This document shows, piece after piece, positions 18,631-27,256 of a stretch of DNA of 64,000 nucleotides (positions are counted from its first letter, which is position 1; each line of letters begins with the position of its first letter). This DNA is from Stenomitos frigidus ULC18. Its GTDB lineage: Bacteria > Cyanobacteriota > Cyanobacteriia > Leptolyngbyales > Leptolyngbyaceae. Location of the stretch: NCBI RefSeq assembly GCF_003003795.1, contig NZ_PVWK01000083.1, forward strand, positions 165,156 to 229,155, written 5' to 3'. A program made the translations under genes and the position numbers. Under the pieces are notes generated by a model. That model did no database searches. It had not been told where the DNA came from and saw nothing but the letters and a program-made list of their open reading frames with translations.

Positions 18631-18882
18631 TTAGGTGGCATTTTTGCGATCGCTCAGCGATTGCCGCAAGTCTGCAATGCGAGTGTTGAACTCTGCTTCT
18701 GAAAGGCGTTGGACATTTTGCCCTGGCTCAAAGCAGAACGCCAGATATTGCATATCGCGCTCAAGTTTTCCGGTGGTGAGATTGGCGATGAGCACATCCA
18801 TGCCGCCGCCTGGCGTGGCAACCACTTTAACAGGACGATCGTCGATCGCGAAATACCAGGGAAAGCCTGATGCTTGATTCAT
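18631..18882 (-). CDS. conserved hypothetical protein
   Basis: 83 residues. The sequence PWYFAIDDRPVKVVATPGGG and MDVLIANLTTGKLERDM look like a compact beta-strand domain, followed by a helical tail rich in charged residues (EAEFNTRIADLRQSLSD). I believe similar short proteins occur in other cyanobacteria, without known function. No signal peptide, metal or nucleotide motif. ATG 18882. It lies alone between sirB and a repeat-filled gap. Confidence 0.65.
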   Translation of the reverse strand: MNQASGFPWYFAIDDRPVKVVATPGGGMDVLIANLTTGKLERDMQYLAFCFEPGQNVQRLSEAEFNTRIADLRQSLSDRKNAT

Positions 18883-18980
18883 ACCGTTCTTTTGGATAGC
18901 GAGGGTGTTTGGATCTTATTTTGCCTCAGGTTGAAGGGGAAGGGAGCGAGGAATGGAAACGGGAATTTTGAGTTGCTCCC

Positions 18981-19056
18981 CTGCTTCTGCCTCTTGCCCT
19001 CTGCCTCTTGCCCTCTGCCTCTTGCCCTCTGCCTCTTGCCCTCTGCCCTTTGCCTT
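18981..19056. repeat. tandem 14-bp (2 x 7) repeat CTGCCTCTTGCCCT
   Basis: Four to five near-exact copies of CTGCCTCTTGCCCT head to tail, degenerating to CTGCCCTTTGCCTT. Each unit is two related heptamers. Noncoding pyrimidine-rich sequence upstream of a small membrane protein gene. Confidence 0.9.
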
Positions 19057-19177
19057 CCGTCCTCTCCTAACGCTTTTGTTTAGAGCAGTTACTGAACTGA
19101 TCGTTTTGTAGCTGAACTGATCACTTTTTTGGCTTAAATTGGATGAAGTCCTCGCTTGAGTTGGGTACCATGTGGCA

Positions 19178-19396
19178 ATGAAAACGCCGAATCTTAAAAA
19201 GAAGCTGATTCTCGTTGCGGTCGGGGCAGGTGTCTTAGCGGCTGGTACTGCCGTTGGTTACTGGCAGCATAGTCAGCGTGAATGGTGCGTGCAGTTTACC
19301 TCTGGCGGTGGGCAAGAAGTCACCTACAGTCGCGGCTGTCTTAATCGTCAACGCTACAAAAAGTGGACGCTGACGGCTTTTCGGACTGAAACTTAA
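19178..19396 (+). CDS. small single-pass membrane or secreted protein
   Basis: 72 residues: a basic start (KTPNLKKK), one hydrophobic helix (LILVAVGAGVLAAGTAVGYW, residues ~9-28) and a short soluble tail with two cysteines (EWCVQFTSGG, SRGCLNRQ). It could be membrane anchored with a periplasmic tail. I do not recognise the family. GTG 19172 two codons upstream is an alternative start. It is convergent with alanine dehydrogenase; a 14-bp hairpin lies between. Confidence 0.6.
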   Translation: MKTPNLKKKLILVAVGAGVLAAGTAVGYWQHSQREWCVQFTSGGGQEVTYSRGCLNRQRYKKWTLTAFRTET

Positions 19397-19411
19397 AGAG
19401 CTTTAAGGAGC

Positions 19412-19466
19412 GGTCAGCCATCGGCCACCCAATGATGTCATCATCGCTGAAAGCCGATCGCTGACC
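19412..19466. terminator. 14-bp hairpin between convergent genes
   Basis: Arms 19412-19425 (GGTCAGCCATCGGC) and 19453-19466 pair at 13 of 14 positions with a 27-base loop. It sits between the small membrane protein and ald stops and may end both transcripts; there is no T run. Confidence 0.5.
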
Positions 19467-19471
19467 AACTG

Positions 19472-20560
19472 TTAGGGCACCAGATCTGGGAACACTTGCT
19501 GCACGGCTGGATGCACGAGCTGATGATTTTTTACATTCAGTCCGCGAGCAAGGGCAGGGTTGCGATCGAGAGCCTCCAGACCATAGTTTGCTAGTTGCAG
19601 CACGTACGGCAAGGTGCAGTTATTGAGTGCTTGTGTGGATGTCCAGGGAACGGCCCCAGGCATATTGGGCACTCCATAGTGGACGACACCGGCTTCAACA
19701 TAGGTTGGCTGAGAATGTGAGGTTGGTCGCACGGTGGCAATGCAGCCACCCTGGTCAACAGCCACATCCACAATGACCGACCCAGGACGCATTTGCTGCA
19801 CCAGTTTGCGGGAGACGAGCACAGGCGCTTTTTGTGCCAGCACGAGCACGGCACCAATGAGCAGATCAGCTTCAGGCACAACCGTTTCAATTTGGCTGAC
19901 ACTGCTGTAGAGCAATTCGACTCTGGAGCCAAACAGCGTTTCGAGGTAGGACAGCCGATCGACGTTGACATCCAAAATTTGCACCTGGGCACCCATGCCA
20001 ACAGCAATGCGGGCGGCTTCAGTACCCACCACTCCACCACCTAAAATGACGACTTTTCCAGGCTTCACGCCAGGAACCCCGCTCAAAAGCACGCCACGAC
20101 CACCCTGGTGTCGTTCTAGAAAGCGTGCCCCAAACTGTACGGCGAGCCGTCCAGCGATGATGCTCATGGGAGCCAGGAGCGGCAGCCTTTGATCGGGCAG
20201 TTCGACGGTTTCGTAGGCGATCGCGGTTGTACCAGAATCCAACAAGGCTTGCGTGAGCGTGCGATCGGCTGCCAGGTGGAGATAGGTAAACAGCGTTTGC
20301 CCTTTTTGAAGATAAGCATATTCTGCTGGCAGCGGCTCCTTCACCTTCACCACCAGTTCGCGATCCCAGGCTTCTGCCGCGCGTGCTACAAGCTGTGCAC
20401 CCATTTCGCTGTAGGCGTCGTCAGTAAAGCCAGACCCTTCGCCAGCACCCTTTTCGACAAACACGGTATGACCACGATCGGTCAGACTTCTTACACTGCT
20501 GGGACTCAGCCCCACGCGATATTCTTGATCTTTCCTTTCTTTGGGAACACCAACGTCCAT
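19472..20560 (-). CDS. ald: alanine dehydrogenase
   Basis: 362 residues. NAD-dependent interconversion of L-alanine with pyruvate and ammonium. The N-terminus MDVGVPKERKDQEYRVGLSP holds substrate-binding Arg15 and the KVKEPLPAEY segment its lysine; the Rossmann motif is VVILGGGVVGTEAARIAVGM; and the PMSIIAGRLAVQ and VPNMPGAVPWTSTQALNN blocks are diagnostic. I chose ATG 20560, with GAGG 5 bases before it, over GTG 20566. Upstream on the same strand is a small hypothetical gene. Confidence 0.96.
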   Translation of the reverse strand: MDVGVPKERKDQEYRVGLSPSSVRSLTDRGHTVFVEKGAGEGSGFTDDAYSEMGAQLVARAAEAWDRELVVKVKEPLPAEYAYLQKGQTLFTYLHLAADRTLTQALLDSGTTAIAYETVELPDQRLPLLAPMSIIAGRLAVQFGARFLERHQGGRGVLLSGVPGVKPGKVVILGGGVVGTEAARIAVGMGAQVQILDVNVDRLSYLETLFGSRVELLYSSVSQIETVVPEADLLIGAVLVLAQKAPVLVSRKLVQQMRPGSVIVDVAVDQGGCIATVRPTSHSQPTYVEAGVVHYGVPNMPGAVPWTSTQALNNCTLPYVLQLANYGLEALDRNPALARGLNVKNHQLVHPAVQQVFPDLVP

Positions 20561-20586
20561 CTGCACCTCATTGATAGCCTTTAGCT

Positions 20587-20865
20587 CTAGCTTACGCTGG
20601 CAGATTTGAAATCGCTGTAGCAGTCATCAGCCAAAAACAAGTCATTGGTACTGTTGCTGACCACAACGCTATCTTCGCTGCCGGTTGGTTGCCAGCCATA
20701 TTCACTGGTGATGCCAGGATGAAGGGATTCGACCTGATTGAGCATTTCGCAAAGCATGGCAGTGATCGCGATCACTCCCGTTGTTTCGTCCTCCAGCCGA
20801 GAATGCTGAAGATACGTGAGCAAAGTCATTGCACCGTTCAAGGTTAATTGTTCGATTGCCAGCAT
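20587..20865 (-). CDS. hypothetical protein
   Basis: 92 residues from ATG 20865 (a TTG at 20889 is weaker). A helical N-terminal half (MLAIEQLTLNGAMTLLTYLQ) is followed by an acidic, serine-rich tail. I do not recognise it. It ends 27 bp before the ald start on the same strand, so it could be co-transcribed with ald; nothing in the sequence shows a regulatory role. Confidence 0.55.
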   Translation of the reverse strand: MLAIEQLTLNGAMTLLTYLQHSRLEDETTGVIAITAMLCEMLNQVESLHPGITSEYGWQPTGSEDSVVVSNSTNDLFLADDCYSDFKSASVS

Positions 20866-20984
20866 GATAGCCACTTTATAAAGAACCAAACGTGCTCCTG
20901 TGTAGCACGCTCTTATCTATGGATTCTTCGTGCGAGACAGCAATTCCCCACAAACGCTCAAAAAATACCCCCAACGGGTACTGT

Positions 20985-21197
20985 TTAACCGCCCCCAACA
21001 ATGGTGACGATTTCCAGCCGATCGTCTGTCTCCATTTCCGTCTGTTCCCAAAACTGGCGGTGCAAAATCTCACCGTTGTACTCCACTGCGACCAGACGAG
21101 GGTTTAAGCCAAGCTGCGTGAGGAAATCTGGTAAGAATGTTTTGGCCTTGCAGGTGCGACGTTCGCCATTGACTTGGAGTGTAATTTGATCAGGCAT
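20985..21197 (-). CDS. thiS: sulfur carrier protein ThiS
   Basis: 70 residues of ubiquitin-like fold ending in the required Gly-Gly (EIVTIVGGG); the terminal glycine is thiocarboxylated and donates sulfur for the thiazole ring of thiamine. MPDQITLQVNGERRTC starts the fold, and LGLNPRLVAVEYNGEILHR is typical. The end has three glycines, so the true carboxy-terminus is one residue past a usual GG. No other thi gene is adjacent, unlike many genomes where thiS is fused or next to thiE or thiG. Confidence 0.92.
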   Translation of the reverse strand: MPDQITLQVNGERRTCKAKTFLPDFLTQLGLNPRLVAVEYNGEILHRQFWEQTEMETDDRLEIVTIVGGG

Positions 21198-21396
21198 GTG
21201 ACATCCAATTTGATTTGTGAACGTTAACCAGTTAGCCTTAGCTGTTCCGTTCTATGGTTCACCTAATGCTAATGGCTTAGAATTGCTGCGGTTGGTTAAC
21301 GATCACTACAACTATCTGCTGAGTGTATCTTTCTCACGATTAGGTGACAAAATTTGTGTGGCAAAGGTTCTGTAAGAGTCCCCGTCCGCGATCGCT

Positions 21397-22659
21397 ATGA
21401 CCCAAATACCAGGCATTACCCTTCGTCCTGCTGAGGATGGCGATCTGCCGCAGATTGTGAATCTCGATCGTCTGTCTTTTGCGCCCCTTAGTACCAATGC
21501 CGAAATTGAGCGGGAGTGGTATGGGCAGGGTTTAGCGTTGCCCGACCGATCGCTCTTTGTCGCTGAGCAAGGAATGACAGGGCTGGCGGTTGGCAGCTAC
21601 GCTCAGTTGCGTCTAGGTGTTTGCTTTGAAGGACAGGTGTTGCCTGCAATGGGTCTTTCAGCGGTGGCAGTCGCACCTCACTTTCGTGGGCAAAAGCTGG
21701 CGCGGTTACTGCTGGAACATGCGATCGCAGACGGTCAAGCGCAACAGCTGCCGCTGATGATGCTGTATCCCTTTCAGCATGGCTTTTATCGCAAGTTGGG
21801 TTGGGCGTGGGTGGGGCGATCGCATCAATACCGGGTGGCGGCACGACACTTGCCCAGTTATACGGAGCGATCGCACATCGTGCCCTATGACCCGTTTCAA
21901 CATGAGCCAGTGTTGCAGGCGCTTTATCAGAGAGCGGCCTTAAAACATAACGGCTGGCTGAAACGGTGGGATTGGCAGTGGCAGTCTCGCGTGAAGCCTG
22001 TTACCGGGCGTGAAGTCTACTGTTATACGGAGGCGGGGGAACCGTTAGGCTACGTCATTGTGCAATTTGCCCGACTGGAGCCACCGCAAAAATTACTCGC
22101 GGCGATCGTCCAGGAGTGGGTTGCCACTACACCTGCTGCCTATCGAGGCCTTGTGGGCTTTTTGGCGTCGCTGCGGGATCAGCTTTCCACGATCGTCTGG
22201 AATACGTATACCGATGATCCGTTTCCCCATCTGTTGCGCGAACAGCGACGTGATCCAGCGCTTGCAGCCATTGCGTCTGAATTTGGCTGGACGCATCATC
22301 TAGGCACGATCAATGCTGGCTTTATGTGGCGCTTGGTTGACCTGGAAGCCGCCTTTCGCTTGCGCCCGATCGCCGTACAACCATTGTTCCAACTAACCTT
22401 TCAGTTGACCGATCCCATGTTGGGCGAGCGCACGATTACGGCTGACTTTGTGGACGGCAAAATGTATCCCACAACTCAGCCTGCTGCAACACAGATCAAA
22501 ACGTCGATTGAGCATTTGACCGAGTTGTTTGCTGGGTTTCGTCGATCGCGCGATTTGCTGTGGACGGGAGAACTTGAAGTGGAGGGCGATCGCGCATTAC
22601 TGTCAAGCCTTGACCACGCCTGGGCTAGCACACCTCCCTTCTGCTGGGATTTTTTCTAA
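21397..22659 (+). CDS. Eis-like GNAT N-acetyltransferase
   Basis: 420 residues. The N-terminal GNAT domain has MGLSAVAVAPHFRGQKLARL (acetyl-CoA loop) and LPLMMLYPFQHGFYRKLGW; a second degenerate GNAT domain and a C-terminal sterol-carrier-like domain follow, the three-part plan of Eis (enhanced intracellular survival) proteins. The C-terminus ends in an aromatic FCWDFF, and in Eis the terminal carboxylate acts as the catalytic base. Substrate unknown; Eis of mycobacteria acetylates aminoglycosides and a peptide. ATG 21397. Confidence 0.88.
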   Translation: MTQIPGITLRPAEDGDLPQIVNLDRLSFAPLSTNAEIEREWYGQGLALPDRSLFVAEQGMTGLAVGSYAQLRLGVCFEGQVLPAMGLSAVAVAPHFRGQKLARLLLEHAIADGQAQQLPLMMLYPFQHGFYRKLGWAWVGRSHQYRVAARHLPSYTERSHIVPYDPFQHEPVLQALYQRAALKHNGWLKRWDWQWQSRVKPVTGREVYCYTEAGEPLGYVIVQFARLEPPQKLLAAIVQEWVATTPAAYRGLVGFLASLRDQLSTIVWNTYTDDPFPHLLREQRRDPALAAIASEFGWTHHLGTINAGFMWRLVDLEAAFRLRPIAVQPLFQLTFQLTDPMLGERTITADFVDGKMYPTTQPAATQIKTSIEHLTELFAGFRRSRDLLWTGELEVEGDRALLSSLDHAWASTPPFCWDFF

Positions 22660-22909
22660 GCAAAATCTATTAAGACACCATCCCAACGATCAATGTACAA
22701 GCCTGCCGTTCCATCCGGTGCACGTAGTTTTGACGTACCGTTCCATGTCTACTCGTTATCAATTCCTTCTTTTTGTTCATGCTCAACTAAGTTAGAAGCA
22801 ACCTTAAAGGGGGAAGGCTAATTGATCTGATATTCTCAGCGTCTTTCCCCTGCCTTTCGTGATCCAGAACTCACGTTATTTAGTCCGTGCAGGCAGACTT
22901 CGTTTATCT

Positions 22910-22932
22910 AGCGGCGACTGGAAGTCGCCGCT
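22910..22932. terminator. 10-bp perfect hairpin after the PAS gene
   Basis: AGCGGCGACT (22910-22919), loop GGA, exact complement (22923-22932). It lies 14 bp beyond the stop of the minus-strand PAS gene and may terminate it; the motif is a common cyanobacterial palindrome. Confidence 0.6.
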
Positions 22933-22946
22933 ATTCACCATTCACG

Positions 22947-23600
22947 CTATTCTTTACCTCCGATCGCAGACGCAAACACACAGCCGTCCATTGAGACAAA
23001 CAGATCGGTTAGGGTTACCTGTTTCGATGCTTCTACATGAGACGCTTCAAGGGTTGGCACCGTTGGCTGTGGAAGGGTTTTACGGAAAGCTTGGAGTTGC
23101 AAGACAGCTTGTTTCGCCAGGTCGATCGTCTTGGAAGCAACTTGCAGCAGTTCGACCTCTGCTTGACGATAGTCTGTAAGCTCGATCGCGTACAGATACA
23201 CCATCTTGAATGCAGGCAGCGCGTGATAGGTTAGTGCCAGGTAGATGTTATTGACAGTGACTTCGATCGTGTGGTCCTTGCGCTGATCTGCTAGACAAGC
23301 CGTCACAATTTGCGCATGCTCTGCGGGTAAGAGTGCCAATGGTTCTCGTTGCAACCGCTTGAGCAGTCGCACAGCCGCAGGGTTCGTCTTAATCACGGCT
23401 CCATCGGGGCTGAACACCAAAATGGGGTTGGGGTTATCGCGAATAAATGCCGCCAGATGAATAATATCGGCATTGGCATAATCATGACTAGACAGGAGCT
23501 GACGTGGTTCTAGCGAGATCGGATCTAACGCGATCAATTCCAGGGGCAGGTCGGTAAACTGTCCGTACCGAGCCCCTGTAGGATCATTTTTGTCTACCAT
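22947..23600 (-). CDS. PAS-domain protein, possible signalling accessory
   Basis: 217 residues from ATG 23600, which has GAGGAG 10 bases upstream; the longer frame begins with TTG. A PAS domain spans ~45-150: HLAAFIRDNPNPILVFSPDG then VIKTNPAAVRLLKRLQ and TYHALPAFKMVYLYAIELTD. A helical linker (YRQAEVELLQVASKTIDLAK) follows but no kinase, GGDEF or output domain, so it is either a sensor working with a partner or a truncated relic of a longer kinase. No kinase lies next to it. Confidence 0.8.
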   Translation of the reverse strand: MVDKNDPTGARYGQFTDLPLELIALDPISLEPRQLLSSHDYANADIIHLAAFIRDNPNPILVFSPDGAVIKTNPAAVRLLKRLQREPLALLPAEHAQIVTACLADQRKDHTIEVTVNNIYLALTYHALPAFKMVYLYAIELTDYRQAEVELLQVASKTIDLAKQAVLQLQAFRKTLPQPTVPTLEASHVEASKQVTLTDLFVSMDGCVFASAIGGKE

Positions 23601-24104
23601 GAGATGTAAGCTCCTCAAGTTCTAAACGGTGGAGTCAGCCAGGGAATGGTGTGGTAGCCGCATCCCTGGCTTTTGCGTGGAATATAACGAACGATGAACG
23701 GAATACTAGTTGTTGTCTTCCCCGTAGTTTCACTCAAACAATCGGGTTAAACGCTCCGAGGTTTACGATGTACCAGCTCAGCTTTAAGTAGATGCCCTGA
23801 CTTCTACTATGAGTGAACCGTCTCCTTCTATGAGTGACAAAAACGGTTTCTGGTTGTGAACGTCGTCTCTTCAAGGTGTGACGCCATTGACACATCGAAC
23901 TGATGGCATGCACCCGTTTGGGTGACTGTTATCACACTTAAATTTCAGTAATACTGCTGTTGTCTGACGGGTTCCCGCAATGGGCAAGAAAAATTCAACT
24001 GTAGATCGGCTATGCGGTGGTTCCCAAGGGACGCTAAACTAAGGAACAGTCGAGAGCTTCTGCGTTCCTGACTGTTCTGCTCCCCTCACAACCAATTGCG
24101 GGCT
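23601..24104. other. intergenic region upstream of ycf3
   Basis: 504 bp without a supported gene. It has a direct repeat CTTCTA(CTA)TGAGTGA near 23803 and 23825, and an 8-bp inverted repeat GAACAGTC/GACTGTTC near 24043-24078 that would be in the ycf3 leader. Divergent promoters for the PAS gene and ycf3 must be here, but no box is clear. Confidence 0.5.
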
Positions 24105-24626
24105 ATGCCAAGATCTCAACGCAACGACAACTTCATCGATAAAAGCTTTACCGTCATGGCAGATATCATTCTGAAAATGCTGCCTGCCACAAAGAAAGAG
24201 AAAGAAGCGTTTGCCTATTACCGAGACGGGATGTCTGCTCAGGGTGATGGGGAATACGCTGAAGCGTTGGACAACTACTACGAAGCGCTGAAATTAGAGG
24301 ATGACGATTACGATCGCAGCTACATTCTTTACAACATCGGCTTAATTCATGCCAGCAATGGCGAGCATGATCGCGCTTTGGGCTACTATCATCAAGCGCT
24401 AGAACTCAACCCCAGACTGCCTCAAGCACTCAATAATGTCGCTGTTATTTTTCACTACCAGGGTGAAATGGCAAAAGAAGCAGGCAACGATGATCAGGCA
24501 GAAAAATTGTATCAACAAGCCGCTGAATACTGGAAACGTGCGATTCGTGTAGCACCAAACAACTACATTGAGGCTCAAAACTGGTTGAAGACCACTGGGC
24601 GATCGCAGATTGATGTGTACTTTTAA
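24105..24626 (+). CDS. ycf3: photosystem I assembly protein Ycf3
   Basis: 173 residues from ATG 24105, the usual length (a TTG at 24096 is discounted). The start [20 protein letters not shown] is the conserved Ycf3 opening. Three TPR repeats follow: [40 protein letters not shown]; and [20 protein letters not shown] with [19 protein letters not shown]. It is a thylakoid-associated chaperone that helps assemble PsaA/PsaB. Together with tab2 it gives two photosystem I biogenesis genes in this window. Confidence 0.97.
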   Translation: MPRSQRNDNFIDKSFTVMADIILKMLPATKKEKEAFAYYRDGMSAQGDGEYAEALDNYYEALKLEDDDYDRSYILYNIGLIHASNGEHDRALGYYHQALELNPRLPQALNNVAVIFHYQGEMAKEAGNDDQAEKLYQQAAEYWKRAIRVAPNNYIEAQNWLKTTGRSQIDVYF

Positions 24627-24763
24627 GAAGTTGTAGGTTGTTAGAAGCAGCAAGCCGATGCAACGCTTGAAGTTGATGCTGCCGATTTAGTCGATGCTGC
24701 TGATTTAAATAGAGTGGGCAATGCCCACCCTACAAGTTACTAAAGAGTTGCTGGTTTTTACTT

Positions 24764-25054
24764 ATGCTCGATCGTGAACAAGTCCACAAAGTTGCTCATC
24801 TTGCCCGTTTGGAACTGACACAGGAAGAAGAGGAAAGGCTGACAACGCAGCTTGGCGATATTTTGGGTTACTTTGAACAATTAAATGAATTGGATGTCAG
24901 CGGTGTGGAGCCTACGACACGCGCGATCGATGTCAGTAATGTCGTTCGTAAGGATACGCTACAGCCCTACGCTGAGCGAGAGGCCATGTTGGATTCTGCC
25001 CCCGATCGCGATGGTGATTTTTTCAAAGTTCCCAAAATTGTCAACGCGGATTGA
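24764..25054 (+). CDS. gatC: Asp-tRNA(Asn)/Glu-tRNA(Gln) amidotransferase subunit GatC
   Basis: 96 residues, normal length. HKVAHLARLELTQEEEERLT at the start and LNELDVSGVEPTTRA, then VVRKDTLQPY and FFKVPKIV at the end, are the family pattern. GatC links GatA and GatB in the complex that amidates misacylated tRNAs. gatA and gatB are not in the window, as usual for cyanobacteria where the three genes are scattered. A GTGGGC/GCCCAC hairpin precedes it at ~24714. Confidence 0.96.
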   Translation: MLDREQVHKVAHLARLELTQEEEERLTTQLGDILGYFEQLNELDVSGVEPTTRAIDVSNVVRKDTLQPYAEREAMLDSAPDRDGDFFKVPKIVNAD

Positions 25055-25085
25055 TTGTATTGACGTTGTATTGGCCTGTAGAGAC

Positions 25086-25097
25086 GTTACATGTAAC
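25086..25097. repeat. short palindrome GTTACATGTAAC after gatC
   Basis: A 12-base perfect palindrome in the 57-bp gap between convergent gatC and a secreted-protein gene. Same core as 25787 and 28282. Confidence 0.6.
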
Positions 25098-25111
25098 ATC
25101 CTTACAGATTG

Positions 25112-25582
25112 CTAATTCAGATACACTTCTCCATCGGACTCAATCGTGAGTGCCGTTTTATCGGTGGCAAAATCAGTCGTTTCCGTCAGCGTGAGTTCGA
25201 TTGTATTGGCAGCCGTTGTCGGCACCTTTGGGCTAACCAAAAGGAACCCACGATCGCGGCGATAAAAGCTCAGACTAACGGGTGTTTTCAACGCTTGCAA
25301 CGTGATCTCCGATCGTCCTCTCAAGGTTCGTACCCGTGTATCACCAATCACCTGATAGACAATATCGGCACCCGTTTTATTCATCAATTTAACGCCTACT
25401 GTTCCCTGACTAGGAGTCAGTGTCGCAATGGGTGGCTGTTGTTGACTGGGTAAAGGCGGATTGACAACTGGAGTAGAAGGACGAACCTGAGCGTTTGTCT
25501 GATCTGCAAACGGAGCAGCGATCGCAAAAAGCGCCAACAAACTACTAAAAAATACAGTTGCTGGCTTAAGGACTTTTGTCAT
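25112..25582 (-). CDS. secreted protein of unknown function
   Basis: 156 residues from ATG 25582. Signal peptide: basic start, hydrophobic core FFSSLLALFAIAAPFA, likely cut after TNAQ. The mature part has a proline-rich linker (STPVVNPPLPSQQQPP) and a beta-rich domain with VGVKLMNKTGADIVYQVIGD and ITLQALKTPVSLSFYRRDRG. I have the impression of a cyanobacteria-wide secreted family but no function. A GTG at 25606 with an AGAGG 5 bases upstream could be the true start. Periplasm or outside the cell. Confidence 0.75.
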   Translation of the reverse strand: MTKVLKPATVFFSSLLALFAIAAPFADQTNAQVRPSTPVVNPPLPSQQQPPIATLTPSQGTVGVKLMNKTGADIVYQVIGDTRVRTLRGRSEITLQALKTPVSLSFYRRDRGFLLVSPKVPTTAANTIELTLTETTDFATDKTALTIESDGEVYLN

Positions 25583-25786
25583 GTTGTGCCGTTTTTTCAC
25601 GTTCACAGTAACCTCTTTTATAAAGGAATAAAAGACCGAACGAGCCATGTTCTCTGTAGTGTGCTTGTTCGCACAGCGCGTTACAGGTAGCTATATATCT
25701 TAAAGACGGTCTTCCGCAAGTGAGGTTTCCAAAGCGGTTGCTTGAACCAGGTTAATAATGTGCCAATTTTGACAGTCCCTTTCATA

Positions 25787-25808
25787 GAGGCGTTACATTT
25801 AACGCCTC
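25787..25808. terminator. 8-bp hairpin after the DUF2267 gene
   Basis: GAGGCGTT (25787-25794) / AACGCCTC (25801-25808), loop ACATTT. It follows the minus-strand DUF2267 gene by 34 bp and shares its GCGTTACAT core with the palindrome at 28282. Confidence 0.6.
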
Positions 25809-25842
25809 CACGGTCAATAAACGACCACGTATGACGCGATTT

Positions 25843-26697
25843 CTACGCCTCTTGCCAGAGACGCTGAATCGTACCTGGCAGGAAGCTTTTGATCTCCTGA
25901 ATCCGATTGTCAGACAACTCATCTTTAGTTGCAGAGAACACGGCTTTCACTGCAACTTCTGGATCGACGGTGTTCTGCAAACCAGCTTCCTGCTTCACTC
26001 GAAATAAGAACGTGTCGTCTTTGATCACGAGCGGTTGTCTCACGCGACTAATGAAACGAACAAGAGGATTGGTATCTACCCACAAATCTTCAATTTCACT
26101 TTGAAGTTCTTTTTCTGTGGTTGGCTCCATCTCTTTATGCAGTTCACTTGCAACGCGATCGACCGTCTGGTTTGGCATCATGTCGCGCATTGTGCGGAAT
26201 ACAACTTCTGTGATGTCCCGCGCATCGTATAGATCGGACAAGCTACCCTTGATCATCACTTTTTCAAGAAACGGCGTATCTTTGGTCGCGATCGGAACAG
26301 TGGCACCCTTTTTCATTGATGCGGGCGGACTCTTTTGCATATCTTCTAGCATTTGGTGACCTTTCTCAGTTAACTCTGCTTTCTTAAAGGTAATTAGATG
26401 GGGCAGCGGACCATCAGGCGCTCCGTATGTATTGGCAATACGGAAGTCAAGTTCTTTAGCGTTAATCACATTAGGAACATCATCCTGATTTCCATAAGCA
26501 TTGCCGCTAAACTCAGCATTGATGTATGCTTCCTGGTTTAGATAATCTAAATGACCAAGAAAGTCTGCGGTCGATAATTCAATGCCTGTAAAATCAAATT
26601 CATTGAAACTGACTGGTTCTAGTCCAGGACCACGATCGCCATCCTGAATCTTTTTCAGCATGATATAAACAACATCGTCTCGAATCGCAATAGGCAT
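25843..26697 (-). CDS. DUF2267 domain-containing protein
   Basis: 284 residues. The C-terminal half contains two DUF2267-like repeats: DARDITEVVFRTMRDMMPNQ with VDRVASELHKEM, and VAVKAVFSATKDELSDNRIQ with EIKSFLPGTIQRLW. DUF2267 folds as a helical bundle and is often in stress-related proteins; the role is unknown. The N-terminal ~120 residues (YIMLKKIQDGDRGPGLEPVS and on) are unlike anything I recognise. ATG 26697, single gene. Confidence 0.8.
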   Translation of the reverse strand: MPIAIRDDVVYIMLKKIQDGDRGPGLEPVSFNEFDFTGIELSTADFLGHLDYLNQEAYINAEFSGNAYGNQDDVPNVINAKELDFRIANTYGAPDGPLPHLITFKKAELTEKGHQMLEDMQKSPPASMKKGATVPIATKDTPFLEKVMIKGSLSDLYDARDITEVVFRTMRDMMPNQTVDRVASELHKEMEPTTEKELQSEIEDLWVDTNPLVRFISRVRQPLVIKDDTFLFRVKQEAGLQNTVDPEVAVKAVFSATKDELSDNRIQEIKSFLPGTIQRLWQEA

Positions 26698-27256
26698 TAC
26701 ATTCCCTTGAATTCAGCAACCTATTATTCAAATGTTTCATCAGTTAGCTGCCTAAAGTGGCTGTAGTCGTTAACAGTTTTTGAATGTAAAGGCATTGTCT
26801 GATAACAAAATCGTCTATTAGACCTTTACCTGTTAAACACCCTTAGTTCCACGTTCACAGAGCAGTTAAAATTCGAACATTCATAGCACGTAGCTACACA
26901 AGCATTCACAATAGGCACCTGAATGCTATTGCGAAAGATTACGACGTGCCCTCTATCAATAGGAATTAACTTGTAGAGCAGCTGCTAGCCATTAGGTAGA
27001 TTCAGTCCCGCTTTAAATCGTTAAGACGGTATTACATCAGTCTCCACGCAATCGCATCACGATCTAAGATGAAGTGACTAAAGGGCAGCCTAACTTTTTC
27101 CTCAAAGAGTTTATTGCCTTTCCAGCCTCTTTTGTTAGCTATGCTTCTCAACGCGCTTTTTAGGCCTCGACTTTAGAGTTACTACCGCTATTAGATGGGC
27201 GTGTTTCAGGGAAATCTGAGGGCGCTTAGACCAGTTGTCACTGAATATTTGACTCG
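26698..27256. other. intergenic region, nothing identified
   Basis: 559 bp between divergent genes. No gene, tandem repeat or strong hairpin was seen, and GCGATCGC is absent. Long enough for a small RNA, but no terminator-like hairpin supports one. Confidence 0.4.

Noticed and set aside
23744..23755. Third copy of the 112-bp element (GTTAAACGCTCC match)
   Set aside because: Only 12 bases match; flanks and both stems are absent. Expected by chance at this sequence length.
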